Origin: Hofstenia miamia
Taxonomy: Eukaryota > Xenacoelomorpha > Acoela > Hofsteniidae
Assembly: GCA_900660155.1 (NCBI GenBank)
Contig: CABFPE010000275.1
Location: 400,408 to 464,407 of the forward strand
Direction of reading: 5' to 3'
DNA: 64,000 bases
In this document: positions 46,301 to 53,990 of the stretch, piece after piece
Numbering within the stretch: position 1 is the first letter of the stretch
Layout of the letters: each line of letters opens with the position of its first letter
The notes under the pieces: model-generated
The model's input: only the letters and a program-made list of their open reading frames with translations
Database searches by the model: none
What the model was told of the DNA's origin: nothing
Program-made: the position numbers and the translations under genes

Positions 46301-46424
46301 TGAAGATTACTTTCTATTTATGAGCGCAATAAACCCATGGGTCTATATAATTCTTTCACCAAAAATTCGTCAAAGTGTTAAAATCATACTTAGAAAGATA
46401 TGTCTCTTCAAGACAACTGCTTGA
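21496..46424 (+). CDS. Three-exon gene: LDLa-array rhodopsin-class GPCR (987 residues)
   Basis: Exons 21,496-22,638, 35,778-35,841 and 44,668-46,424 add up to 2,964 bases, exactly 988 codons including TGA. Junctions are AAG|gtaagt ... tttag|TTT (phase 0) and GAAT|gtaagt ... ttttag|TTGAC (phase 1). The first join completes one canonical LDLa module across the boundary (EFKCSNGQTCIKK then FQVCDGIFNCLDKSDEASC). The product has a likely signal peptide (residues 1-17), about 12 LDLa modules (residues 20-520, some degenerate), a 100-residue linker without leucine-rich repeats, and a seven-helix domain (about 624-965). Molluscan GRL101 and relaxin receptors combine LDLa and 7TM but also carry LRRs. 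Ligand unknown. A separate upstream 5' exon cannot be excluded. Confidence 0.88.
23220..25790 (+). pseudogene. P-element/THAP9-type transposase relic
   Basis: Plus-strand pieces in order: a THAP zinc finger (23,244-23,438: CTVFKC..., ending YICEKHW), a region with DEISIKPSIRYVGGHLCG (24,196 on, the first catalytic Asp of the RNase-H-like core) and TVLAIMIRSL...WVVALFP, ICTDNLSS (second Asp), LHDTVHLIKSGRNY (usual DPPHLLKNIRN), WNVLVRLYKMKADL...KLTHMS, and a C-terminal part (25,441-25,788, CYCIAGFLGFKI ... EPKSELLDFIVLS). All are P-element/THAP9 hallmarks. The frame is broken several times, and a GC-rich segment interrupts it near 24,960-25,100. Inactive. Confidence 0.82.
24955..25100. repeat. 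GC-rich patch of CCCGCAC-type short repeats
   Basis: A sharp compositional island in AT-rich DNA, with repeated ACCCGCAC and GCGCGGGC words. Such strings occur at the ends of some hAT-type elements, but I see no matching second end. The duplicated contig at 26,130 begins inside this patch. Confidence 0.5.
25036..26128. repeat. Repeated block, copy 1 (1,093 bases)
   Basis: This block is repeated at 26,130-27,222 at a constant offset of 1,094, including the 110-residue transposase C-terminal frame (25,456-25,788). I saw no differences. It ends in (TA)n at the single N at 26,129. Confidence 0.9.
26130..27222. repeat. Repeated block, copy 2 (likely assembly duplication)
   Basis: Directly follows a single N. 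It is indistinguishable by eye from 25,036-26,128, then continues into new sequence after (TA)n. Most likely two overlapping contigs were joined without merging. Confidence 0.9.
27365..27425 (+). other. Small hairpin with GAAAC tail, Penelope-3'-end-like
   Basis: ATGAAGATGATC, a short loop, then GATCGAAACGCGTC. The GATC arms can pair. A similar GTCGAAACATGTCGC string follows the Penelope fragment at 28,545-28,570. I associate such strings with the 3' regions of Penelope-like elements, some of which carry hammerhead ribozymes. A complete hammerhead core is not present here. Confidence 0.35.
27457..28042 (-). mobile_element. Internally deleted Tc1-like transposon with transposase relic
   Basis: Terminal inverted repeats GCATGGCTCAGTGAGTTTGC (from 27,459) and its reverse complement (to 28,041) bound about 585 bases, far shorter than a full Tc1 element. 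The minus strand keeps the end of a DDE transposase: GIFQQNNVPCHNS (usual FQQDNAPCH, so the second catalytic Asp reads Asn), then NWPAQPP (WPAQSPDLNP), and a GG-TKY-like end in another frame. A (TA)n tract abuts the right end, consistent with a TA target. Inactive, possibly mobilised in trans before decay. Confidence 0.8.
28090..28600 (+). mobile_element. Penelope-like element fragment with GIY-YIG domain
   Basis: The plus strand reads DIVYSYDCD, then IGEAKRHLETQANEHIRG, then GCEPKLKNFKIL and KIEEAICIKS...LLNTQ. This is the GIY-YIG endonuclease pattern (VYKF-C-C, YIGETKRHL-R-EH, EA-xIK, LN) at the C-terminus of Penelope-like retroelements. A 50-base part (TTTTAAAATACTAATAAGAC start) occurs twice, near 28,107 and 28,386. 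A tail with GTCGAAACATGTC ends in (TA)n. A degraded fragment. Confidence 0.72.
28605..29412. other. Intronic stretch without recognised genes
   Basis: A 60-residue minus-strand frame at 28,804-28,622 (ILALIDFNKVCDSLDYQYL) faintly resembles the RT FD-box but lacks support around it. Nothing else is recognised. Confidence 0.4.
29413..31071 (+). mobile_element. piggyBac-like transposon relic
   Basis: The plus strand shows, in order, an acidic N-terminal part (near 29,640), a GRAPLRNIENFI segment, SLTIDEQF (30,244-30,267; the LTIDE catalytic-Asp block of piggyBac transposases) and GTGRHVTSNN (30,722-30,751; usual GR-VT-DN, so this Asp reads Asn) followed by FASVSLI. Palindromic ends GGGTATGTGATACCCC (29,416) and GGGGTATGTCTTACCCC (about 31,053) probably mark the termini. 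TTAA duplications are not clean. A hAT MITE is inserted inside it. Many frame breaks. Confidence 0.65.
30281..30551. mobile_element. hAT-type MITE nested in the piggyBac relic
   Basis: It starts CAGGCCCGTAGCCAG and ends TACGGGCCTC, so the ends are inverted repeats (AGGCCCGTA/TACGGGCCT). The flanks TATATATA and TATATAGG agree at six of eight bases, fitting an 8-base hAT duplication. No coding capacity in its 271 bases. Confidence 0.75.
31072..32582. other. Intronic stretch; includes copy 1 of a repeated block
   Basis: No gene recognised. 31,836-32,593 recurs at 33,619-34,377. The rest is AT-rich and featureless. Confidence 0.5.
31836..32593. repeat. Repeated block, copy 1 (about 758 bases)
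   Basis: Recurs at 33,619-34,377 with only a couple of substitutions noticed (GAAAGGAAGG/GAAATGAAGG; GCGTGAAC/GCGCGAAC). Its right end is the first bases of the hAT MITE. Confidence 0.9.
32583..33027. mobile_element. Non-autonomous hAT element with perfect 8-base target duplication
   Basis: It starts CAGTGGCGCAGCC and ends GGCTGCGCGCCTG (inverted ends). TGACATAC is duplicated exactly at 32,575-32,582 and 33,028-33,035. An 8-base duplication with CAG...CTG ends is diagnostic of hAT insertion. 445 bases without a transposase frame. Confidence 0.92.
33036..33617. other. Intronic AT-rich stretch
   Basis: No gene, repeat or transposon recognised. Confidence 0.5.
33619..34377. repeat. Repeated block, copy 2, between two single Ns (assembly artefact likely)
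   Basis: Near-identical to 31,836-32,593. It lies between N at 33,618 and N at 34,378, so it is one small contig placed on its own. It stops 11 bases into the hAT element end (CAGTGGCGCAG), the sort of place where a repeat breaks an assembly. Confidence 0.92.
34379..35702. other. Intronic stretch before exon 2
   Basis: No gene recognised. A 26-base imperfect direct repeat (GGTAAACCRACRAGT) occurs at about 34,902 and 34,928. The small open frames show no motif. Confidence 0.5.
35703..35741. repeat. (TA)n microsatellite just upstream of exon 2
   Basis: About 19 TA units ending 37 bases before the exon 2 acceptor. Confidence 0.95.
35778..35841 (+). CDS. GPCR gene exon 2: second half of an LDLa module (64 bases)
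   Basis: It encodes FQVCDGIFNCLDKSDEASCKE plus one base. Acceptor tgtttag and donor gtaagt fit consensus. It supplies the C-D-G...C-D-S-D-E-C half of the ninth LDLa module, whose first half ends exon 1. Splitting a module between exons makes each exon dependent on the other. Confidence 0.88.
35860..37090 (-). mobile_element. LINE copy D: 2A, endonuclease and start of RT
   Basis: The minus strand from 37,083 reads a hydrophobic leader, a 2A-like motif, INARSLNSNGNDFPNL and TKTWLNDDTD (ETW block), ending near 36,571. A degraded endonuclease middle follows, then an RT start at 36,078-35,866 (NAINKAAPIKCI, NNYRPICISHHFSKLFEKL). The element stops 20 bases past the exon 2 donor, so it inserted right beside the splice site. 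The RT palm is missing. CR1/L2 type. Confidence 0.78.
36898..36921 (-). other. 2A-like peptide in LINE D
   Basis: The minus strand reads SGDIKLNPGP (DIKLNPGP at 36,921-36,898). It keeps the NPGP core and the leading Gly-Asp-Ile, but has Lys where 2A normally has Glu, so skipping could be weakened. It lies about 60 residues after the first Met of the frame. Confidence 0.75.
37281..37325. repeat. (AAT)n microsatellite, left border of LINE
   Basis: About 15 AAT units directly before the GGGCCC start of the restriction-like-endonuclease LINE. Confidence 0.95.
37326..39440 (+). mobile_element. LINE with restriction-like endonuclease (R4/Dong/NeSL type), gap inside
   Basis: The frame from 37,375 has a Myb-like N-terminal region (HKWTDEQNRTALECYRRS ... 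TEQRLAGQVRKL), an acidic/lysine coiled region, then a 284-N gap where RT belongs. After the gap come the RT thumb and connection (YKYLGVIEKD, NTWAIPVLRYSAGIVRW, MARHKGGKGLLSVEE) and an in-frame stop at 38,875. The endonuclease follows (39,066-39,397: MPDIVVVDKEKRLGTVIDIAVP, the P-D...D core, then VVVGALGAVSK). The zinc-finger stretch present in the copy at 1-517 is deleted here. The gap is too short for a full palm, so either its size is wrong or the element is deleted. Codon use and GC content are much higher than in the surroundings, fitting a young insertion. Confidence 0.87.
38013..38296. other. Assembly gap, 284 N
   Basis: The run of Ns lies in the LINE where the RT palm should be. Confidence 0.99.
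39444..39470. repeat. (AAT)n microsatellite, right border of LINE
   Basis: AAT units follow the LINE 3' end and also form the 3' tail of minus-strand LINE E. Confidence 0.85.
39471..40510 (-). mobile_element. LINE copy E: RT C-terminal half
   Basis: The minus strand shows a degraded GxPQG-LGP box near 40,430-40,460, then KLLQKDIESL...LKFNVNKTQFIIFTP (the N-x-x-K-T box, near 40,230-40,310), and an open C-terminal part (39,923-39,711, NTTYNWALRTLNYIPKHTSI...YKFMHK). A 3' UTR ends in (ATT)n at 39,444-39,470. Several breaks. L2/CR1-like. Confidence 0.68.
40555..40616. repeat. Imperfect (AAT)n microsatellite
   Basis: AAT repeats with scattered changes, upstream of LINE E. Confidence 0.9.
40995..41287 (+). 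mobile_element. Non-autonomous hAT element with perfect 8-base target duplication
   Basis: It starts CAGGGTCGTGGC and ends GCAACAGGGCTG. AAAATAGA is duplicated exactly at 40,987-40,994 and 41,288-41,295. 293 bases with GC-rich ends (GGCCATGGCCC palindromes) and an AT-rich core shared in inverse orientation with 19,114-19,370. Confidence 0.9.
41326..41350. repeat. (ATCT)n microsatellite
   Basis: About six ATCT units. Confidence 0.9.
41500..43066 (-). mobile_element. LINE copy H: PHD-like ORF1 and endonuclease relic
   Basis: The minus strand at 43,066-42,642 shows a zinc-finger start (FICANCNVSLHLTAKC ... CMLFCASCV, C-x2-C...H-x3-C...C-x2-C) followed by a polar helical region (RDLTNDVIDSINVNIKEEI). 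PHD-like fingers are known from some CR1/L2 ORF1 proteins. From about 42,190 a degraded endonuclease follows, with LIVICVYNRPS (VYRPP box), a FNLPRVDW-like block and a LDLTFV block. RT is absent. Heavily broken. Confidence 0.62.
43067..44667. other. Intronic stretch before exon 3
   Basis: No gene recognised. (TA)n tracts lie at 43,167-43,190 and 43,579-43,628. A 65-residue plus-strand frame at 43,947 has no motif. Confidence 0.5.
44668..46424 (+). CDS. GPCR gene exon 3: last three LDLa modules, linker and seven-helix domain
   Basis: It encodes residues 403-987. Three LDLa modules come first (FCNGIYDC, VCNGVYDC...SDENEC, LCDGESDC). A 100-residue linker follows with two cysteines and no LRR. 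The receptor core has TM1 GLLGNLFIIIYS, TM2 NLSFVDCC, TM3 YPICYYVSALR...VAVERW (ERW in place of DRY), an ECL2 Cys (LHCTYGF) to pair with the TM3 Cys, and TM7 SAINPWVYII (NPxxY). Helix 8 and a short tail end KTTA. The open frame upstream of 44,668 is intron read-through. Confidence 0.9.
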
Positions 46425-47189
46425 TAACACATTCTAGCTATTCATGCAAGAGATAAAATTATCATCACAAAACATTCAATATTATGATAAAGATTTATTT
46501 GATGTTTATTAGCTTGTTTTTGGAAGTCATCCTGCACCCAAAGTTATTTCTTTTCTCCATCTTTTAAAATGAGTTGTTATGTGTTGTGTATAATTTTCAC
46601 TACTAATAGCATGAATGGATAAAGACTTAAAATCAAATTCATTTTATCATTGAACTCATTAAGTAAAAAAGTTTTGCATGGTATAGATAAATTTGTTTAT
46701 ATGATATCAGTTGCTTATGTTTTATATTTAAGTGTTCTTACTGGAGGTTTAATTATATAAGGATTACACTTTTGCTTTAATTCAGGATTGAAAATGGATG
46801 AAGATATGTTGACCCAGCTAAGCTCATCCGAGAAATACAAATAATGATCAATCACAAAGTCCATCCCAAGTCCTACTGACTTTTCAAAGTACTTTTTCCA
46901 ACCCCAAACTTGTGTCATATATATATATATATATATATATATACAGTATATACACACACAAAATTAAATATATTGATCATCTTCAGAAACTTTCCCGAAT
47001 TTTTTACGAAATTTGATTTAACTGCATTAATAAAACAAATATTGTTCATAAGTTAAAATAGACTTTTGTAATTATTTTATGTTAATTTGCTTAATGTGTT
47101 TATATATCTCCCTTAAAGTTTATGCTTAGGCAATGTTCTTATATTGTGCTTTAGCAATATTTGTAAAGTTTTTTTTCAATTCATGTTGA
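46425..47189 (+). other. 3' flank of the GPCR gene
   Basis: Non-coding AT-rich sequence and probable 3' UTR. AATAAA-type signals lie near 47,031 and 47,193. A (TA)n tract lies at 46,917-46,943. Confidence 0.5.
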
Positions 47190-47900
47190 TGTAAATAAAT
47201 TTCGGTATTAAGATGCCCACTTTAATAATCTTCTTATATTTGTCTTCCAAACTGTTGCTTAGTTTTCCAATATACATGTACAATCTTTTACAACGCACAT
47301 TCATATTTGTAAATTATTAACGAACTAATCTCATTAGGAATCTTTATTTTGAAAAAGTTTTTCCGCTTAAAAGGATTTTATAAAATTTAGATAGTTTTTA
47401 AGAAAAGGAATTTATAAATGCTTCAATAAACGGAATTTTCCCGTAAAGATTTTAAGTATCTCACTCTTCACTAAATTCTTTTAATTTGTTGATAAATAAA
47501 GATGTTATTGTCCGTATCATTCGACATGGATATCCATTATTTTCAATTTTTCTTAGATTTTGTCTAATGCAGATGTGAGTGTCGTTTCGTTAGACTTTTT
47601 ATGGTGTTAATTATTTATTTTTTTGTCACAATATGAATCATATGGAATACATAAGCCATGTTTTTAAACTTAAAGTAATAGTTTGATGTGAATGAATTAT
47701 GATTGCTTGTAATTTCACTATCTAAGATAACAAGTTAATGATCTTTTTCCATCTCCATTGTAAAAAATTACATGCAGAAATGATTAAATTTATGATTGCC
47801 ATAAAGTACTTCTTGTAATTCTTTAGAAAACATTGCTTTAGAAAATGTATGAACTTTAGAGAAGCCATAAATTTGTTATTGTATGAGCTTGATACAATAC
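47190..47900 (-). mobile_element. Penelope-like element fragment 1 (RT end and GIY-YIG start)
   Basis: The minus strand reads a FTMEMEKDH...LDSEITSNHNSF segment (matching the F-T-x-E-x-E...FLD end of the Penelope RT palm), then AYVFHMIH, LRKIENNGYPCRMI (NGYP thumb block), then IIYKYEC and a YIGK-like block (GIY-YIG start). It is the inverse-orientation relative of 53,940-54,540. No full RT is present. Degraded. Confidence 0.7.
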
Positions 47901-47929
47901 GTAATATCAAGTAGTTGAAGTAATAAGCT

Positions 47930-50200
47930 AATTGGTAATATATTTCCTCTAATCAACTGATTTTAATAGTTGAGATCTTTATTTGACAACCATTTTAAGC
48001 AACAGCTCTGAAGAGATTCTAGTTTGTCTAGATCTGTTTTGAAAGAATAAGTGTTTTGTACAAATTGATTTTTACTCATTGATGAGTTTTTCTTGGAATA
48101 GATATTACGAGATAACGGAAAAGTTTGTTGCAGTGAGAATTTTTTTTATCAATGTGAAGAGTCCATGAAAGCCTATTATTTATTATAATACCAAGATCAT
48201 TAATAGTTCAACACTGTTTAATGTAATTTGGGAGTTTACCAAACTTGTGATTTACATTTTATTTGTTGCTATCGAGGTAGAGATACTAGCAATGTCAGTA
48301 TCAAGTGAAATTGGAGTTTTATTGAAATCTTAACTTCATCACCGTACAATAGTAAAGATACATGTGGCCAATAAATGCTAAGAATAATATGGGTTAAAGA
48401 CAGGACCCTTGAGGTACTCCACTTAAAACAGGTATTGGTTTTGACAAGTGCTTTTAGAAACAACTTGACTTAGTCCACTTAGGTATGTGCACAGTAATTT
48501 TAAGAAGTTGCCAATAATTTCAAAGTGATTTTCAAGTTTTGATGATGAGTAAATCATGGGGGACTCTGTCAAAGGCTTTTTTGAAATGTAAGTATGAACA
48601 ATAAAGAGGTGCATTTGTGTCAAGTAATGTGTTAATTTCACTTAGATATACCAATAATTGAGATATGGTAGAATGACTGGAGCGAAATCCATGTTGATTT
48701 GATGATATTTTCTTTAGGACGATAAGACATAGCGTATTTGCAATAACTCTTTCAAATACGAGTGATAATTTTGATAATAAACTTATTGGCTGATAAAAAC
48801 ATCCGATTTAGAGACTTTTTATGGATGGGAATTAGTTGAGCAGTTTTTCACATCTCTGGGTGTTCACCATGGTGCATAGTATATGGAAAATTTGAATATG
48901 TGGACAATAAGGTCATTTGAGTATGCTTTGAGGAAAAAATTCGAAATTTTATCCACATCCTCTAGGTTTTAAATCATATTACATTTTCTTAAAAATGCCA
49001 ATTGATAAATCTATGACATTGAACTTTTTTGGGTAAAAATATTTTTGATGAATAGATTTGACACCAAAAGAACTAATTTAAAAGTCTTTGAAAAGTTGAA
49101 AAATTTAGCAGCTGTATTAGCTCAGAGAAACCTCATTCCAATTCATTGATGAGGGCAATGATTGACTTCCATTTATTTTTTGATATATGGAAAAACATTG
49201 ATTTGTAGAAAAAGAGCAAATGAATAAATTTAAACAGACAACTTTGTCTAACTCAATTGCTTCCAAGAGATTATTTGAGGATTCCATTGGTGAGAAACCT
49301 CGTGCAATTTTCTTGTTAATAGTTTAATACGAGTAAATACCTTTACTATATATGATGAAAATTACATTGGTAAAAATGATAGTTTAGTCGAAAAAATTCT
49401 ATATGTAGTAAGAGATGATATTGAAAAAACTGTTGAACCAAAATTGTATATAATCTTCATGATAGACATAGGAAAAATTGGAACACTCTAGGGAAATTTC
49501 TAGCTCTGGTATTTAAGAAGTTTTAAAAATTTTATGAGCTTTAGGTGGAAGTTCTATAAAATAGTCTATTACAGATTGAAGAAATAATTAATATGTGATG
49601 GACGGATATGGCAAATGGAGGACCGATATTTTTTGAAATATTACAGTTTTCACAATTAGAAAATATTAGATCTAGTGTATTGCTGTCAGAATGATTTGGA
49701 AAATCTAAGATTTGAATTAGCTTCAGACCAACCAAAGCGTCGATAATTGACAGAGAAAATTCATCATTTAAGAAGAGAAAGTTGAAATCTACAAATATAA
49801 AGATGGGAACTGAGTGAGAGAGAGGTAAATACAATAAAAGTTGCCCATGATATCATCTAAATAAGTTATAATTATGTCTGACGTCAATTTATATATACTG
49901 CTTTGATAGGGATTATAGATATACATTACCAAACACCTGGAATTTGGAAATGCAAGATGTTTTGTGAAAGGTTTTACCAGAAATATGACAGCCTCCATGA
50001 GAATGTTTGTTCAAGCTTCACGATTCAGAAAAGGAGTGAAAATTTCTAAACTGGAACTTAGTATTTTCGTTTGTGACAAACAATGATTCAGTGATACATA
50101 CATTGTCTGGATGTGAGCATAAATAAATTTTTCAAGTCCGAGTCTTTTATATAATGATAGTAAACTTCTAGCATTTGATAAAGTAAGTCAAATTGTAGGA
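47930..50200 (-). mobile_element. LINE copy F: endonuclease plus RT, same family as LINE G
   Basis: The minus strand starts at about 50,190 with an endonuclease: NARSLLSLYKRLGLE, then FLVKPF and MYIYNP, FVDFNFLFLND, then LIQILDFPNHSDSNTLDLIF with a degraded SDH block (to 49,541). The RT at about 48,900-48,270 shows KAFDRVPH-like and FLKLLCTYLSGLSQVV followed by degraded boxes. The C-terminus near 47,960 (CLKWLSNKDLNY...ILPISL-LQLLD) parallels LINE G (RCSKWILNITDY...LLPLSMQLQLID). Its 3' end runs into the Penelope fragment. Broken. Confidence 0.7.
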
Positions 50201-51470
50201 ATTATTTAGTCAGCTTACTGAAAATTTTTTTTAACTTTTTAGATTAATAGTTGTATTTTTATCTATAAAAATAATGCTTTGCTATCAAAACCTACTGTTT
50301 GCTAGCAATGGACCATTATTAGCCCATCAATGGGTCATTGTCGGGAATACATCGCTGCCCCATTAATTCCCCGGCGGTCATTTGGCAATAATGGCCATCA
50401 ATTGCAACTTCAATGACACATTGTCGGTCCATTGATGACTTGCTATTTGGGTATTTATTGTTATTCTTAAGAAGTTGATAGTAATTGGGAAATTAGGTTG
50501 TTCTTCATTAGTAATCTAATTAGGGCAACCAAAAGTTATGAAAGTAATTTTTTTCTGTTGTCTATTTTGCAGTTTGTTAAAAATTAAAGGGCTTTCAGAC
50601 CTCGGGTGCAGTTAAATAGGAAGCTATAAAATCAGAAAAAAGTCCTATTTTTCTTTTGTGTAAAATGCGTTATAGTTGTGGCTGAAATGTCATAAAAGTA
50701 ATATTTTGGCATACTTTCATAAAAATTAAGAAGAAAATTAATGCTGGATTGTGACTGCTTAAAATCATATGAAGTAAAATACAAATATTCATTCAATTTC
50801 AATTTATGTACTTCCTGGTCTAACCCCCCCCCTCCCCGAGAAGTTTAATTGCTAGTTAATTGTTAAAAATATTATTATTTCATGGGTTTTGCAATGCTCA
50901 CGCAAAATATATGAAGGCTAACAATCTAATTACTTCAATTAAGGCTGCTTCTATCATAAAAAATCAAAGCTGTTCAATGTTTGACAGAGTTGAAACTCCA
51001 CCAGATGATGTTATTACTCCCACCCTTGATCTTGGAAATGATATCCGTGAAATGATCGTACATATATCAAGTCACGATTAGAACATACTGGTCGACTCTT
51101 ATAATGGAAGGAAAGGGGAAGGACATTTAATCAGAAGTTACGAAAATGTCAAACAACACCGGTTGCAGTTAAAGATGTTTTTTTATGTTGAGAAAACTTT
51201 TAGACTATGACAGAGATCTTAACCACAATAATGTATGGAAATTTATATGCTGTTATTATAATTTAGTAAAGCAGTTGCTTTAAAAAATTGACTTATTATT
51301 ATGAAATTTTTTGTATTAGTTTTATATCTTGTTTTCAGTAAAAGAAAATCGTTTCATATTGCTGAAATGGATCCTTATAAAAAATGGATGGGGGCATATT
51401 TAACTAAATTCCGTCATATTTTGTCATAGAAATAAGGTTATATTTTGTTTTTTTAAAGTAATATTTCTGG
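50201..51470. other. Non-coding stretch with a repeat-rich patch
   Basis: 50,300-50,455 has short internal repeats (CCATCAATGG, CATTGTCGG twice) suggestive of a MITE, but no clear ends. A C-rich run lies at 50,824-50,838. A 73-residue frame at 50,860-51,081 (IKAASIIKNQSCSMFDRVETPP) has no recognised family. Confidence 0.4.
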
Positions 51471-51479
51471 TTTTTTTTA

Positions 51480-51600
51480 GAAATAATTATGCAATATATT
51501 ATCCGGTATCCGATAAACTATCCGGTATCCAGCAGTCAAAATATCCGGAATTATCTGGTATCCGTAATATTGAAATCACTATACGGATCCCATTCCTAAT
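51480..51600. mobile_element. hAT-like transposon terminus with ATCCGGTATCC repeats
   Basis: Repeated TATCCGG/TATCCGGTATCC words run up to GGATCCCATTCCTA. Read inversely, this begins TAGGAATGGGATCCG, like the ends of a widespread group of hAT elements. No partner end or transposase was found. Confidence 0.45.
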
Positions 51601-51639
51601 ATATACATATAATGAAAATCAGAAATCGCAAAAAATTAA

Positions 51640-52080
51640 AATAGTTAAAACAGATTAAATCTATACAGGAAAACCGTTTTAACGATCCCAAATTCAAATG
51701 TTTTTCAATGAAATATATGTTCCTTAAGATATATACAAGAATTTTAATGATTCTCTTTGAAATATACGGTTTTTACTTAACAATTATTCGCACATATACA
51801 GGAGCAACAATAAGGCGATCCTAAATTCCAACGCTTACCAACAAAATATATGTTTTCTATAAAATAATGACGTTATGGTTAGCCTAAATTCAAATGTTTT
51901 TCGTACGAAATATATGTATTTTACATAGAAATTAATTAGACCTATACAGGAACAACCTTATCACGGTTCTTAATTTTTAATGATTTTCCACAGAATACAT
52001 GTTGCATATATAGCAATAAATGAAACACGTATAAAAACAATGTTATGGCGATCCTAAATTCAAATAATTCATATTGAATT
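51640..52080. repeat. Degenerate tandem repeat, array 1
   Basis: About six diverged units of 65-90 bases carry the consensus ACAGGAACAACYTTATGGCG followed by ATCCTAAATTCAAATG and TTTTTCAAAGAAATATATG-like sequence. Unit starts lie near 51,667, 51,734, 51,799, 51,864, 51,944 and 52,034. Confidence 0.65.
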
Positions 52081-53549
52081 TAGGAAATCTTGATATACAA
52101 ATTCACTGTAAAATATTCGTAAAATTATGTATTTGTCAAAGAAATCTTGATACCTAAAGGGAATATACAACTATTTGTAAATATACATTTATCATAGAAA
52201 TATACATTTTAGATAAAATAGGAAAAAATAAAGCTAATTGAATTACCTAAGAAATATTATCTTCAATTTTTCTCGGATGAACTTTATTATTATTATTTAA
52301 TAGCTTTATTTAACTCTGTATGCACATACATGAATATATACATATATACACAATATTTACAAATGACATATATATATATACAAACATGAATTACACAAAG
52401 GCTAAATATACTACAACTATTAATTAAAATAAACTAAAAACAAATAAAAACAAAAAAAAAAAAATATTTACAGAACGCTAAAAAGTTAAATACATGTTAA
52501 TACATTAATGAGAAAAGGAAATAATAAATTATGACATTTATTTATTACCTAAAAAAGCAATTTATATCGATCCCTATCCGCAAGGTTTTTTCATACTTTT
52601 CACTATTACATATTATTTCGGTGATCCCTTAAACAACTTGCAAGGATTTTAAAAAATTTTATTCCCAACGTCGATTTTTTTAATAGAAAAATTGCCTGCT
52701 TCTATTTCAAACAAGTTTTGCACCAAAACATCAATCTATAAAGTCATCCACGATGATTTATTGCTGACTAAGCCTTCTTGTTGAAATCAGTTTAGCTTTC
52801 CTGCGCTTAGTAACGTGCAATTATAATGTTTCTAATTTCTTGAGATGAAAATAAAAATCTTATATAAAAAATATTATACAGCTGTTTGAAAATTATATAT
52901 TTGATATTGCAATAGGCCAATCTTGGAGTATGCACGCAGTGAACAATGGTTTCTAAAAATAGAAAGATTCACGAGTTTTGTTTAACAATATTTATTGTAA
53001 CACCCTAGTTGCATTGAATTCAATATGCATTAAGATTGCTGGACATTGTGTTTGTTTCCAAGCATTCTACATTTCTGTTATATATTGAATGCTTCTGCTA
53101 ATTACATTCGTGTGACTTTATTGCTTTAAATTTAATTTATTTTTGGTACTAACTACACGGATTGCTTCCCTAACCACACAGCAATAAAGACCTTATTGAC
53201 ATTTAAGTATTTTTTGTTATATTTATTGCAATAAATGTGCCCATTTTTTATTAAGTGTAAGCGCATTTGAATTAGAGTTGAAATGTGCTTACTTAAGATG
53301 TTACCTTAATTTAAGAAAATTTGCAATCATATATTATTTACAATATAAATTTTAATGCTTAACCTTAAACATTTTTAACTATTATTTTGTTGCTAAATCT
53401 AGTATATCCTATTTAATACTTCTCTATTAAATGTTAAATACATTTGTGCAAATATATGCTTGACTGACTTGTTTTTTCTATATATTTATATTGTATTCTG
53501 ATAAATGAAAAATTCAAATTTATAGTTTTTTAAGATTGACATTTATTAC
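52081..53549. other. Non-coding stretch between tandem arrays
   Basis: No gene. 52,280-52,320 (TTA repeats, then TTTAATAGCTTTATTTAA) and the sequence to about 52,880 could be the 3' end of a minus-strand LINE, but no clear RT box is present. The rest is AT-rich. Confidence 0.35.
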
Positions 53550-53990
53550 GTATCAAGTAAATTTACAAGAACAACTTTGTTTGTCATAAATTCAAACATT
53601 TGTCAAATCAATACACATTTTTTACTTAACAAATATGAAATTTACAAGAACAACTTTGTCGATCATATATTCACACATTTCTCAATCCAACATAAATTTT
53701 CTACCTAACAAATAATTAGAAATATACAAGAAGTTTATGGTGATCATAATTCAATTCTAAGGAACAAATAGAAGAACTATACGAAAACAACTTTATTGCT
53801 ATCCGATGTTCAAACATTCATCCAAGCAATACACACAATTAAGAAAAAATATATAAGAAATACTTTATGGCTATCCTAAATTCAAGCATTTCTCCAAGCA
53901 AACTGTTTTCTGAAGAATAATTGGAAGAAACTTAAAAGAACAACTTTATGGCAATCATAAATTTAATCATTTCTCCAAGCCAATTTTTTA
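53550..53990. repeat. Degenerate tandem repeat, array 2
   Basis: About six units of 55-84 bases carry the consensus ACAAGAACAACTTTATGGCR followed by ATCATAAATTCAAACAT and TTCTCCAAGCAATACA. Unit starts lie near 53,567, 53,643, 53,726, 53,781, 53,850 and 53,935. Same family as 51,640-52,080. The last unit merges into the Penelope coding segment. Confidence 0.7.

Noticed and set aside
50860-51081. 73-residue frame considered as a hAT transposase piece
   Set aside because: No BED finger, RNase-H motif or dimerisation block is visible.
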